A DNA stretch of 64,000 nt from Hydrogenispora ethanolica (GTDB lineage Bacteria > Bacillota > UBA4882 > UBA8346). The DNA lies in assembly GCF_004340685.1 (NCBI RefSeq), contig NZ_SLUN01000010.1:1-64000 (forward strand), read 5' to 3'. Made by a program: the position numbers and the translations under genes. A model generated the notes under the pieces. It made no database searches and was not told the DNA's origin. It saw only the letters and a program-made list of their open reading frames with translations. Positions 26,009 to 34,544 of this stretch are shown here, piece by piece. The number at the start of each line of letters is the position of its first letter. Position 1 is the stretch's first letter.

Positions 26009-27565
26009 TTACGCGATGTTGAGATTTTCTCGACAACGCAATATAACCTCAGCGGTGGTGCCGCCACCGGGCTTGCTGCGCAGATTGATGTAACCGCGAT
26101 GCGCCTTGACGACGCGGTGGCAATAGGTCAGACCCAGTCCCCAGTTAGTCTTGGCCGGCTTGGTGGTGAAAAAGGGCCGGAATACCTTGTGCAGATTCTC
26201 CTTGGGGATCCCCGGCCCGTTATCGGTGATCCGGACGCAACCCCATTCATACTCGCGGCTGATCTCGATGACCAATTTTTGCGGCTCCCCGCCCTCCGGG
26301 CGGCCCGCCATGGCGTCCAGGGCGTTCTGGATCAAGTTTTCCAACACTTTGAGCAGATTCTCGTGGTCTCCCCACACCCATATCTTGCCATTGGCGTACC
26401 GTTTGGACAGAATAATGTCGTCCATGGCCTGGCAGCAATGGCAGTTATGCAGCGCCTGTTCAACCAGTTCCTGCAGGGACAGCCATTGCGGATTGACTTG
26501 CAGCCGTTTGGCCTGGGCATGCAGTTTATCCAGGCCGGTCAGGGCGTCCTGGCAAACATCCATGGCGGAGCGGATCTGGTGCCGCGCCTTGGCGACCGGC
26601 TCGCCCGCCACCCCTTCCAGTTGCAACTGGGCCATATTCATCGCCATCTGCGCCGCCAGAAACTGGTTCTTGAAAGAATGCAACGCCAGGCGGACCGCTT
26701 GATTGGCCAGATTGATCTGCTGTTCCAGCTGCCCCGCGCCGATCCGCCAAGTCCCCAGGAAGCCGTAGCGGAGGATCGCCAGGAGCACCATGCTCATGAC
26801 GATCATCGTCGCCAGGGGGACGGCCTTCAGATAGACCGAATCGAAGACCGGGTATTTGGAGCCGGTCGGCAACAGTGAGGTGGCCATGGTATAGGCATTC
26901 AGAACCGTTCCCCGGCCCAGGCAGAAGAGGAGCAGGAAAAAGACGCTCAGGATGAAGCTGCCGATGCCCACACACAGTGCCTGGACCCGTTTCTGCACAA
27001 TCGTCGAATGAAAAAAGACCGTCAGAATGCGTTGCACCGCCCAGACCAGGGTGAAGATCATAAGGGCCAACGCCACCAGGTCGATGAGGGATAGTTGCTG
27101 CTCCCAGCGGCCGCGGGCCGCCGGATCGTTCAATAGCATGGCTCCTCTCATATAGACCGCGTAAAGGTGTTCGGGATCGTAATTCCAGAAGAGAAACGCG
27201 TCCACCAGGCAGAACACCCCCAGGACGAAGGCGTCGCCAAAGCTCCAGCGTTCAAAGGAGTAAGAAAAGGCGAAACCCACCACAGCAACGATGAAGCCGA
27301 TGGCGCTCCACAACCGGAAACGCATGAACTCATAGAGCGACAGATTCTCCAGCAAGCGCCAGGCCCAGTTGGGCTGGTCCAGGGGCAGGCTGAAGATCCC
27401 GTCCAGCTGGTAATTGCCGAAGCGGGGGATCAGTCCGGCCAATCCCAGAATGCAACACCCGAAGGTGAACAGGATCAGGCTCAGCCAGACCGCTTGATAC
27501 CCGCGCAAGATGCGGCCGATGATAAACAGCGCAAAGATCAGGAAAATCATTGCAATGAAAAGCAC
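26009..27565 (-). CDS. Polytopic membrane sensor histidine kinase, GHKL type
   Basis: A 518-residue protein. Six to eight hydrophobic helices fill residues 1-265, with no large extracytoplasmic domain. The cytoplasmic part has a histidine in ALHSFKNQFLAAQMAMN, like the HxxxNQ dimerisation motif of GHKL kinases, and an HATPase with ENLIQNALDAM, DNGPGI and TNWGLGL. The start is GTG 27565 preceded by AGGAGG; the longer frame lacks one. No response regulator lies next to it; the neighbours are the Lpl-type transporter (downstream) and an AraC regulator (upstream). The signal is unknown. Confidence 0.85.
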   Translation of the reverse strand: MLFIAMIFLIFALFIIGRILRGYQAVWLSLILFTFGCCILGLAGLIPRFGNYQLDGIFSLPLDQPNWAWRLLENLSLYEFMRFRLWSAIGFIVAVVGFAFSYSFERWSFGDAFVLGVFCLVDAFLFWNYDPEHLYAVYMRGAMLLNDPAARGRWEQQLSLIDLVALALMIFTLVWAVQRILTVFFHSTIVQKRVQALCVGIGSFILSVFFLLLFCLGRGTVLNAYTMATSLLPTGSKYPVFDSVYLKAVPLATMIVMSMVLLAILRYGFLGTWRIGAGQLEQQINLANQAVRLALHSFKNQFLAAQMAMNMAQLQLEGVAGEPVAKARHQIRSAMDVCQDALTGLDKLHAQAKRLQVNPQWLSLQELVEQALHNCHCCQAMDDIILSKRYANGKIWVWGDHENLLKVLENLIQNALDAMAGRPEGGEPQKLVIEISREYEWGCVRITDNGPGIPKENLHKVFRPFFTTKPAKTNWGLGLTYCHRVVKAHRGYINLRSKPGGGTTAEVILRCRENLNIA

Positions 27566-27991
27566 GGCCGTTCCTCCTATAAAGAGCGGTGCCGGTAACC
27601 GATTTCGCAATTTACAGCCGGCGGCGGCGCAAGAGTCCAGCGCCCGCCGCCGCTTCTTTCTATCTGCAATGACATGAATCCTAAGATTCGAATCGGATCA
27701 TTGCATATAGTATAATTGAAAAATTTTCCTTTGAAAAGATTGGATCTCGAAGAGCCGACGCCCGGATGCCGCCTCGAACTTTCGGGCGAGCGGCTCAGGC
27801 ATGGGAAGGCGTCGTCGGCTCTCAGCCGCTTCCCAAACCACCTCCAGCGGACCGGTCTTCCCGGCGCGAATCCATATCACTGTCATTGTAATCAAAAATC
27901 TCCGGCGATGCTCGCCAGAGATTGCGATGGACTTCTCAAAAATTGCTTTTTCGAAGGAGAACGGGCCCATCCGTCCGCTCTTCCTTCCCGC
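27566..27991. other. Intergenic region with terminator and inverted repeat
   Basis: No gene is supported. It contains the AraC-gene terminator (27897-27923) and a 9-bp inverted repeat GAGCCGACG/CGTCGGCTC (27752-27760/27813-27821). A TATAAT-like sequence near 27709 has no gene following on the plus strand. Confidence 0.6.
27897..27923 (-). terminator. Terminator after the AraC family gene
   Basis: AATCTC-x-GGCGA and TCGCC-x-GAGATT pair over a 3-nt loop with one internal mismatch; on the minus strand a TTTTTG run follows. Confidence 0.7.
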
Positions 27992-28873
27992 TTATTCCGT
28001 TTCCAAAAACCGTTTCCGGTATTGGCTGGGAGAACATCCTTTGAGCTGTTTAAAGACCCGGTTGAAGCTTTGGATGCTGTCGAATCCCGATTGCAGCGCG
28101 ATATCGATCACCGGCTCGGTGGTCGTTCCCAAGGAACGGGCGGCCCTGGCGATCCGGTAATGATGAAGGTACTGCAGAAACGTCATGCCGGTCGCATCTT
28201 TAAAAAACCGCGTGAAATGAAAGACGCTGAAGCCGGCGGCGGCGGCCGCTTCCGCCAGTTGGACGGGTTCGGCGTAATGGGCGGCGACAAACCGGAATAC
28301 CAGCTCCAAACGTTCCAGCTGTTTCCAATGTTTATCGCTTTCCAGCCGGGAGTGACGCTCCAGGGGAACCCGCCGGATTAAACCGGTGTACAGATCACAC
28401 AGCCGGGCCATCATCGCAATTTTGTAGCCGGCCTCCCGCGCGGTATATTCCCGGTCCAACGCCAGGATCTGCTCCTCCAAATCGCGATGGAGCGCCGCCG
28501 CTTCGCCAAAATCGAAGACGCCGGACGCCGGCCCCCGGATGAGCGGCACCTGCCAGCGGTATTCCTGAAACTCTGGCGAAATGCTCTCCAACATCGCCAG
28601 GTCGAAATGGATAATGATCTTGCGGATGGCGCCGGAGTGCGGCAGAAAGTAATGGACTTCGCCCTTGCCCGCCAGGAAGATGTCGCGGGAGCGCAGCGTG
28701 TAGATGCGGCTATTCAGGCCCATATCCACCATGCCTTCCAGGACATAGACGATCTCCAGCTCTTTGTGCCAGTGCGGCGGAAATTCGCTTTCGTCGTCGA
28801 TGAACATGTTGAACGGAAATTGCTGATCCACCAAGTTCTTTTGTTGCGTCGCTTCCAAACGGTACCGCCCCAT
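27992..28873 (-). CDS. AraC family transcriptional regulator with cupin sensor
   Basis: A 293-residue regulator. Residues 15-110 form a cupin: FPPHWHKELEIVYVLEG and GKGEVHYFLPHSG. The C-terminal 100 residues have EPVQLAEAAAAAGFSVFHFT and GFDSIQSFNRVFKQLKGCSP, the two helix-turn-helix motifs. Start ATG 28873 has only a weak ribosome binding site. This architecture is common for sugar-responsive activators; the transporter operon at 22004-25795 is a plausible target. The long gap to that operon leaves this uncertain. Confidence 0.9.
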   Translation of the reverse strand: MGRYRLEATQQKNLVDQQFPFNMFIDDESEFPPHWHKELEIVYVLEGMVDMGLNSRIYTLRSRDIFLAGKGEVHYFLPHSGAIRKIIIHFDLAMLESISPEFQEYRWQVPLIRGPASGVFDFGEAAALHRDLEEQILALDREYTAREAGYKIAMMARLCDLYTGLIRRVPLERHSRLESDKHWKQLERLELVFRFVAAHYAEPVQLAEAAAAAGFSVFHFTRFFKDATGMTFLQYLHHYRIARAARSLGTTTEPVIDIALQSGFDSIQSFNRVFKQLKGCSPSQYRKRFLETE

Positions 28874-28951
28874 CGTTACGAATCGGAGCCCATAGGACCG
28901 GCACGGACCCGGACGCTCCCAAGTCCATTAAATCACAAATCCCGGCCGGTG

Positions 28952-29518
28952 TTAAGACTGAGGTTTCGCAGCGGCCAAACTCCCGATCCATTCGGTGGCC
29001 TTTAATACCTTGGCGAAGCGCGACGCCTGAGTCACCAGGATCGCCCGGTGCAGTTCCTCAGCGGTCACGCTGCCGGCCGAATTGGCGAAAGCCAGGGTCC
29101 CGGTGGCGTCAGCCAGGAATTCCACCCGGTAGCCCAGGTGAAAAGCCTGCCTGGACGCGGTATCGCAGCACATCTGGGTCATGTAGCCGCAGATCGTCAC
29201 CGTGTCCGCCCCCTCGTCGCGCAGGATGGCTTCGAGGCCGGTTCCGGTAAAGCTGCCGGGCAGATGCTTCTCAATGCGGTAATTCACCGCTCTGGCCGCC
29301 AACTCCGGATGCAGCTCCCAGCCGGAGCTGCCTTTGCGGAAGGTGGCCGCCTGGGGATCCCTGGAAGTATGCTGTATGACGATCACCGGAATGTGGTTCG
29401 CCCGGGCCGCATCGACCGCTTGCAGAATATTGGCCAAACTTCCCTCGGGGTAGGTAACCAGCCGCTTTTCGCTAAAATACTCATTCTGGACATCGATCAC
29501 CAACAAAGCGCGTTTCAT
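28952..29518 (-). CDS. Isochorismatase-family cysteine hydrolase
   Basis: A 188-residue soluble hydrolase of the isochorismatase/nicotinamidase superfamily. The catalytic triad is visible: Asp9 (LLVIDVQNEY), Lys84 (RIEKHLPGSF) and Cys117 (GYMTQMCCDT). The cis-peptide region before the cysteine is also typical. Members hydrolyse amides or vinyl ethers; sequence alone does not give the substrate. It is divergent from an Lrp-type regulator with a 9-bp inverted repeat in between, which suggests direct control. Confidence 0.88.
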   Translation of the reverse strand: MKRALLVIDVQNEYFSEKRLVTYPEGSLANILQAVDAARANHIPVIVIQHTSRDPQAATFRKGSSGWELHPELAARAVNYRIEKHLPGSFTGTGLEAILRDEGADTVTICGYMTQMCCDTASRQAFHLGYRVEFLADATGTLAFANSAGSVTAEELHRAILVTQASRFAKVLKATEWIGSLAAAKPQS

Positions 29519-29542
29519 CGACTGCTCGCTCCTTTTTCACTA

Positions 29543-29584
29543 TTTTTCCGTTGGCTCCGGTGTTATACTTATTCTAACGGAAAA
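29543..29584. promoter_or_regulatory. Inverted repeat in divergent hydrolase/Lrp promoter region
   Basis: TTTTCCGTT (ending 29552) and AACGGAAAA (29576-29584) are perfect reverse complements separated by 23 bp that include AT-rich promoter-like sequence. It is placed to bind the Lrp-type product of the neighbouring gene, as a dimer or octamer. Confidence 0.5.
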
Positions 29585-29647
29585 GGCGCTTGGACCGCCC
29601 AAGAATGCGGGAAGAAAGACTTGGCTGATGAAAGGATGGCCGGACCG

Positions 29648-30061
29648 ATGCTTGATAAAACCGATCGGGAGATCATCGGGTGTCTGAAGGAAGATGCCAA
29701 GCTGCAGCTGCGGGAGATCGGCGAGCGGGTCCACCTGACCGGTCAGGCGGTGGCCAACCGGATCCAGCGGCTGGAGCGTCAGGGAATCATCAAGGGGTAT
29801 ACGGCGGTGCTGGACGAGAACAAGCTGGGGATGGGCATCACGGCATATATCACCGTCTTCATGAAGACCGCCGATCACCGCTCCTTGCAGCAATTCCTGC
29901 AAGCCAGCCCCGGCGTCAGCGAGGCCCACCGGATCAGCGGCGACGGCTGTTACCTGCTGAAAGCGGCGTTCGCTACGGAACAGGAGCTGAACCAGCTCCT
30001 CGATCAGCTCCTGCAATTCGGCAATTACCGGCTCAGTATCAGCATCGGGAAGATCAGATAA
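29648..30061 (+). CDS. Lrp/AsnC family transcriptional regulator
   Basis: A 137-residue regulator. Residues 1-50 hold the AsnC helix-turn-helix (DREIIGCLKEDAKLQLREIG, then GQAVANRIQRLERQGIIKGY), and residues 60-137 the ligand-binding RAM domain with ITAYITVFMK. The start ATG 29648 has AAAGG 12 bases upstream; ATG 29636 is in frame but too close to it. It probably regulates itself and the divergent hydrolase. It ends three bases before the convergent kinase gene. Confidence 0.88.
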   Translation: MLDKTDREIIGCLKEDAKLQLREIGERVHLTGQAVANRIQRLERQGIIKGYTAVLDENKLGMGITAYITVFMKTADHRSLQQFLQASPGVSEAHRISGDGCYLLKAAFATEQELNQLLDQLLQFGNYRLSISIGKIR

Positions 30062-30064
30062 TAG

Positions 30065-31324
30065 CTATTGGAAGATCCGGAGCGCCCGGGCCAGCGTCCC
30101 GGCGTCGCCGAACGAACCCGCCTTGGTGACGAGCGGCAGTCCCGCGAACGGGCCGCCCCGCAAACTGCCGAGGCAGACTCCGGGAGCAAGCTCGGCTCGG
30201 ACCGCCAAGCCCCAGCCGTCCAGCGCCGCCACGGCGGCGGCCGCGATATCCCCGCCGCTCAGGTAGAACGCCTTGAATCGCCCGGTCTCCGCCAGCTTCC
30301 GGGCGACCGCTCCCAAGCCGGCGGCCAGCGCCGAGGCGTCCACCGCTCCCGGATCCAGCGCCGGGTCGGCATCCAGCCGGACCAGTACCCCCTTTTTGCC
30401 GGAAGCCAGCGCCTGCCCGGCCGCGGCGGCGATCCGCTCCGCCTCCGGCGGCCGCTTCCCGATGGCAGCGAGCGCAATCCGTTCCGCCTCGATCTCGGCC
30501 AGCCACGGCAGATCCGCCAGCGCCCGCTCCATCTGCAGCCGGGCGTTCCGGCTCTTGCTGCCGATTAGCGCCGCCACCGGTCCTACCAGATCCGCTTCAA
30601 AGGGAGTCGCCGGTGCCGGTCCGGGAAAGAGCCGGCGCGCCAGGGCCCCGGCCAATCCCGCCGTCCCGCAGGGCAGAATAGCGGCGGACGCCAGGCAGAG
30701 CCGGGCCAGCATATCGAGATGCTCCGCCCGGGTGGCGTCGGCCGCCACGATCCGGCAGCCGGCGGCGATCTGCTCATTCAAGGCCGCGGCCGCTCGCTCC
30801 GGTCCTCCATCGATCATGGCGAGCGGCAAGTAGCCCACCCGGTGGCGGCTGGCGGCAGCCAGCAAGGTGGGGAGGTGGGACTCCCGCACCGGCGTCACCG
30901 GGTCGGCCGCCATCTCCGTCTCATGCACCGGCACGCCGTTCAACAGCTGATAGCCGCCGGCGGTGATCCGCCCGTTCTCCGGCAGCGCCGGAGCCACCAG
31001 CGCCGTCCATCCCCTCCCCAATCCGTCCAACATCGCATCCAGCTCCGGACCGATATTGCCCCGCAGCGCCGAATCAATCTTCTTATAAAGCAGATCGCCG
31101 GCGGCCGGGCCCAACTGTTGCAGGGCGGCGCGAGTCAGCCGGTAAGCTTCCTCCCGGGGCACCCCCCGGGAATTGACGCTGAAGGCCACCGCCTGGCAGG
31201 AGTCCAGGCGCTCCTTGGGAAACAGCGGGTCGAAGAGCGTGAGCGACCGGGCCCCGGCCGCGGCGAAACGAACGATGCTGTCATTGGCCCCGGTAAAATC
31301 ATCGGCGATGATCCAGACGGCCAT
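30065..31324 (-). CDS. DUF1537 four-carbon acid sugar kinase
   Basis: A 419-residue ATP-dependent kinase of the DUF1537 family, whose characterised members phosphorylate D- or L-threonate or D-erythronate at C4. The N-terminal substrate domain starts WIIADDFTGANDSIVRFAAA and has KKIDSALRGNIGPE; the C-terminal nucleotide domain has FYLSGGDIAAAAV. It is the last gene of the operon and follows pdxA2 by three bases. Together they can convert a tetronate to dihydroxyacetone phosphate. The substrate stereochemistry cannot be read from sequence. Confidence 0.9.
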   Translation of the reverse strand: MAVWIIADDFTGANDSIVRFAAAGARSLTLFDPLFPKERLDSCQAVAFSVNSRGVPREEAYRLTRAALQQLGPAAGDLLYKKIDSALRGNIGPELDAMLDGLGRGWTALVAPALPENGRITAGGYQLLNGVPVHETEMAADPVTPVRESHLPTLLAAASRHRVGYLPLAMIDGGPERAAAALNEQIAAGCRIVAADATRAEHLDMLARLCLASAAILPCGTAGLAGALARRLFPGPAPATPFEADLVGPVAALIGSKSRNARLQMERALADLPWLAEIEAERIALAAIGKRPPEAERIAAAAGQALASGKKGVLVRLDADPALDPGAVDASALAAGLGAVARKLAETGRFKAFYLSGGDIAAAAVAALDGWGLAVRAELAPGVCLGSLRGGPFAGLPLVTKAGSFGDAGTLARALRIFQ

Positions 31325-31327
31325 CGT

Positions 31328-32371
31328 TTACGCTCCTTCGGCCAGCCCGGCCAGGCGGACCGCCAGGCGGATGGCATCGACCATGCTTTGGGCGCTGGCT
31401 GTACCCCGCCCCGCCTGGTCGAAAGCGGTGCCGTGATCCACCGAGGTCCGGATGATCGGCAGCCCCAGGGTGACATTGACCCCGGCGATGTTCATGCTTC
31501 CGCCGTCGCAGGTGAACCCGGCCAGTTTCAGCGGAATGTGTCCCTGATCGTGATACATGGCGATGGCGAAGTCGTAGATCCCGCTGCGCGCCTTGACGAA
31601 AACGGTGTCCGGCGGTACCGGCCCTTCCACCGCGATCCCCTCGGCGGCGGCCCGTTCGATGGCGGGGATGATCTCCCGCAGTTCCTCGTCGCCGAAGAGC
31701 CCGCCCTCGCCCGAGTGGGGATTCAATCCGGCCACGCCGATCCGGATCCGGGGCAATTTCAACTGTTGGCCGGCGGCGTAGGCCAGCTTGATCACCCGGT
31801 AAACCCGTTCCCGGGTGACCAGATCGCAGGCTTTCCGCAATGCCACATGGGTGGTGACGTGGACCACCCGGAATGAACCCTCTGCCAGCATCATGGCATA
31901 GTCGGCGGCGCCGGTGAGCCGGGCGAAGATCTCGGTATGGCCGCTGTAATGATGGCCGGCCTGATTGAGCGCGGCCTTATTGAGGGGCGCGGTCACTACC
32001 GCCGCCACCTTTTGCTCCAGCGCCAGCCCGATGGCTGATTCCAGATACTGATAGGCGGCCCGGCCGGCCAGAGGCGATATCTGACCGTAAGGAATCAAGG
32101 CCGGATCGGCATTCCCCAGATCCAACACTGTAATGCTCCCCGCCTCGGGCTCAACCCCGTCGAGCGCGGCCACGCTTTTGACGGGCATCGCCAGTCCGCA
32201 GACGGCTACTGCCTGCCGGATAAACCGGCTGTCCCCGATCACCAGGAGCCCGGCCGGAAGTTTGCCCGCCAGTTCCTGCAGCGCTTTCACGGTTACCTCG
32301 GCGCCGACCCCGGCCGGGTCGCCCATGGTCACGGCAATCCATTGTTGTTTCATCTGTTGTTTCATCTTCAC
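31328..32371 (-). CDS. pdxA2: PdxA2-type 4-phosphothreonate/erythronate dehydrogenase
   Basis: A 347-residue NAD-dependent dehydrogenase related to PdxA. The family motifs are MGDPAGVGAEVTVKAL, VVTAPLNKAAL, GHTEIFARLTG and YHDQGHIPLKL, supplying the histidine metal ligands, plus SVDHGTAFD. Pairing with a DUF1537 kinase marks it as PdxA2, which oxidises and decarboxylates 4-phospho-D-threonate or erythronate to dihydroxyacetone phosphate, rather than vitamin B6 PdxA. The organism makes B6 through PdxS/PdxT (window end), so a biosynthetic PdxA is not needed. Start GTG 32371 or ATG 32365. Confidence 0.9.
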   Translation of the reverse strand: MKMKQQMKQQWIAVTMGDPAGVGAEVTVKALQELAGKLPAGLLVIGDSRFIRQAVAVCGLAMPVKSVAALDGVEPEAGSITVLDLGNADPALIPYGQISPLAGRAAYQYLESAIGLALEQKVAAVVTAPLNKAALNQAGHHYSGHTEIFARLTGAADYAMMLAEGSFRVVHVTTHVALRKACDLVTRERVYRVIKLAYAAGQQLKLPRIRIGVAGLNPHSGEGGLFGDEELREIIPAIERAAAEGIAVEGPVPPDTVFVKARSGIYDFAIAMYHDQGHIPLKLAGFTCDGGSMNIAGVNVTLGLPIIRTSVDHGTAFDQAGRGTASAQSMVDAIRLAVRLAGLAEGA

Positions 32372-33517
32372 TCACCCGTCCGTCGATTTTTTCGCCAGAA
32401 GCTTCCGGTAGAGGGCCAGCGCGTCGACTGCGGTTAACGGCCTGGGATTGTTGGCCAGCAGCCGTTCCTGCTTCATGGCCTCGGCAGCCAGCTCCGGCAG
32501 GCATTCCGCTTCGATGCCCACTTCGTCCAGGGTCTGCGGCACCGGCAAGGTATGGACATATTCGAAGGTCAAGTCCACGATGTCAGCGGCGCTCTCCAGC
32601 GGTTTCACGCTCTGGAGGTATGGCGCCAACGCCATCAGCCGCTCGGCGCAGGCCGGCAGATTGTACTCCAGGATCCAGGGCAGCAGCATGCCGTTGGCCA
32701 CGCCGTGGGGCACGCCCCGCTTGCCCAGCGGGTAGGATAAGGCATGGACCGCCGTGGTGCCGGCGATGGTCAACGCCAAACCGCCCAGGAAGCTGCCCAA
32801 CAGCATGGCGCCGCGAACTTCCAGGTCGGCGCCGTCCGCCACCGCCGCTTCGATATTCTCGCTCAGCAGTTTGATGCCATGATAGGAGTAAGCCAGACTG
32901 AATGGATTGGCATGGACCGAGAGCGCGGACTCGACGCAGTGGCAGAGCGCGTCCATTCCGGTGCTGGCGGTGATGGCCGCCGGCAATGACAACGTCAGCT
33001 CGGCATCGAGCACCACCCAATCGGGGATCAGTTCCTTGCTGATTACCGCTTTTTTGACGCCGTCGGCGCTGTCCTTGACGATACTGTTGGGCGTCGCCTC
33101 CGATCCCGTCCCGGCGGTGGTGGGGATCAGCCCCATCCGGGTGCGGCGCGGGCCGAGCAGGTCTTTGCCGAAGACCTCGGCCACGGTTTCACGGGAGCCA
33201 TGTAAAGCCGCCACCACTTTGGCCGTGTCCAGCGCGCTGCCGCCGCCGAGTCCGATCACCAGATCGTAACGGCTGCGGCGGCTGAATTCCAGCGCCGCAT
33301 CCACCATCGCCGAGGTCGGCTCGCCGCTCAGTTCCCCGTAGATATCGGCTTTGGGAAACAGCCGGGTGATTTTGGCGATATTTTCGGTATGTAACAAGCC
33401 CCGGTCGGTGATGATCAAGACCTTCCCGGCTTCCCGATCCCACTCCAGCCGCGCCAGGGCGCCGGCACCGACCATCACTTGGGCCGGAAAGGCATTATTG
33501 ATAAGATAAAAATCCAT
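32372..33517 (-). CDS. Iron-containing alcohol dehydrogenase (sugar-acid operon)
   Basis: A 381-residue group III NAD(P)-dependent alcohol dehydrogenase. Motifs: nucleotide loop VIGLGGGSALDTAKVVAA, TTAGTGSEATPNSIV, metal ligands in GMDALCHCVESAL and HGVANGMLLP. Start ATG 33517 has AAAGGAG. Within the operon it could interconvert an aldehyde or hydroxy acid intermediate produced by the DapA-type lyase. It is distinct from the second iron dehydrogenase at 43904. Confidence 0.9.
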   Translation of the reverse strand: MDFYLINNAFPAQVMVGAGALARLEWDREAGKVLIITDRGLLHTENIAKITRLFPKADIYGELSGEPTSAMVDAALEFSRRSRYDLVIGLGGGSALDTAKVVAALHGSRETVAEVFGKDLLGPRRTRMGLIPTTAGTGSEATPNSIVKDSADGVKKAVISKELIPDWVVLDAELTLSLPAAITASTGMDALCHCVESALSVHANPFSLAYSYHGIKLLSENIEAAVADGADLEVRGAMLLGSFLGGLALTIAGTTAVHALSYPLGKRGVPHGVANGMLLPWILEYNLPACAERLMALAPYLQSVKPLESAADIVDLTFEYVHTLPVPQTLDEVGIEAECLPELAAEAMKQERLLANNPRPLTAVDALALYRKLLAKKSTDG

Positions 33518-33602
33518 GGTCTGTTCTCCTTTGCCACGTCAATCGGACGGACCGGCATTCCGGGCCGGCCGCCGGCCTGATGCAGGGGGAACCCTGCACC
33601 GA

Positions 33603-34493
33603 CTATCGCACCCCTTGATAATATTGCTCCAAGGTCCTGCGGATCTCCGCCTCCGCCTTCGCGCTCAACCCCGAAAACGGCCTCCGGCAGGGGCCCACCG
33701 GATAACCCAGCAGGTTGGCGGCTTTTTTGACCACCGTGTTGGGATTGCCCAATTTCAGACAGTCCCGGATCGGCCGGATCGAATCCTGAACCTGCTTCGC
33801 CCCAGCGAAATCCCCTTGCCGCCACAACTCATAGATCCGGGCCATGGTCGCCGGGAACAGATTGGCGATCCCCGAGATTCCTCCCGTCCCGCCCGCCTGG
33901 AGGGTCCAGAGGATCAGCGAGTCATTGCCCGAAAGCACCGCGAACCGGCCGGGAGCGGTGGACTCCAGGTAGCGCAGGATATTGTCGAAATTGCCGCTGC
34001 TGTCCTTCACCCCGACGATGTTGGGGAGCTCCGCCAGCCTGGCCACGGTGGTGTAATCAATGGCGTTGCCGGTCCGGGCCGGGATGTTGTACAGCACGAT
34101 CGGCAACCCCACCGCCTCAGCCACGCTTTTAAAATGTTCATACAACTCATCCTGGGAGAGCGCCGCGAAATACGGCGTGATCACCGACAGGGCGTCCACG
34201 CCCAGGGCCGCGGCCTTCCGGGACAGCTCGATCGTCTCGCCGGTCCCGACGCAGCCGGTTCCGGCATACACCGGCAGCCTGCCCCGGTTCTCCGCCACCA
34301 CGATCCGGATGACCGCCAGTTTCTCGTCCCGGCTCAGGATATAGCTTTCGCCGTTGGTGCCCAGACAGAACAGGCCGTGGACTCCAGCGGCGATCTGCCG
34401 GTTCACTTGTGCCCGCAACTCGGCTTCGTTGATGGTTTCATCCTCGTTCAGCGGCGTAACCAACGCCGCAATGATGCCTTCCGGTTTGAACAT
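33603..34493 (-). CDS. DapA/NanA family lyase-synthase
   Basis: A 296-residue class I aldolase-type enzyme. The Schiff-base lysine is Lys163 (GVKDSSGN), with Tyr135 and Arg140 in YNIPARTG and the GTNGES substrate loop at 45-50. True dihydrodipicolinate synthases, KDG aldolases and other 2-oxo acid lyases share these. Operon context with sugar-acid enzymes favours a retro-aldol cleavage or dehydration of a 2-oxo-3-deoxy acid over lysine synthesis. The start is ATG 34493 with GGTGGAG; a GTG 12 bases upstream is less well placed. Confidence 0.88.
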   Translation of the reverse strand: MFKPEGIIAALVTPLNEDETINEAELRAQVNRQIAAGVHGLFCLGTNGESYILSRDEKLAVIRIVVAENRGRLPVYAGTGCVGTGETIELSRKAAALGVDALSVITPYFAALSQDELYEHFKSVAEAVGLPIVLYNIPARTGNAIDYTTVARLAELPNIVGVKDSSGNFDNILRYLESTAPGRFAVLSGNDSLILWTLQAGGTGGISGIANLFPATMARIYELWRQGDFAGAKQVQDSIRPIRDCLKLGNPNTVVKKAANLLGYPVGPCRRPFSGLSAKAEAEIRRTLEQYYQGVR

Positions 34494-34544
34494 GTCTTTC
34501 TCCACCTTCCGGTTCCAAAGATTTCTCCGAAAAAACGGCCCGTT

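Noticed and set aside
27698-27970. 90-codon minus-strand ORF
   Set aside because: It runs through the AraC-gene terminator and has no family features.
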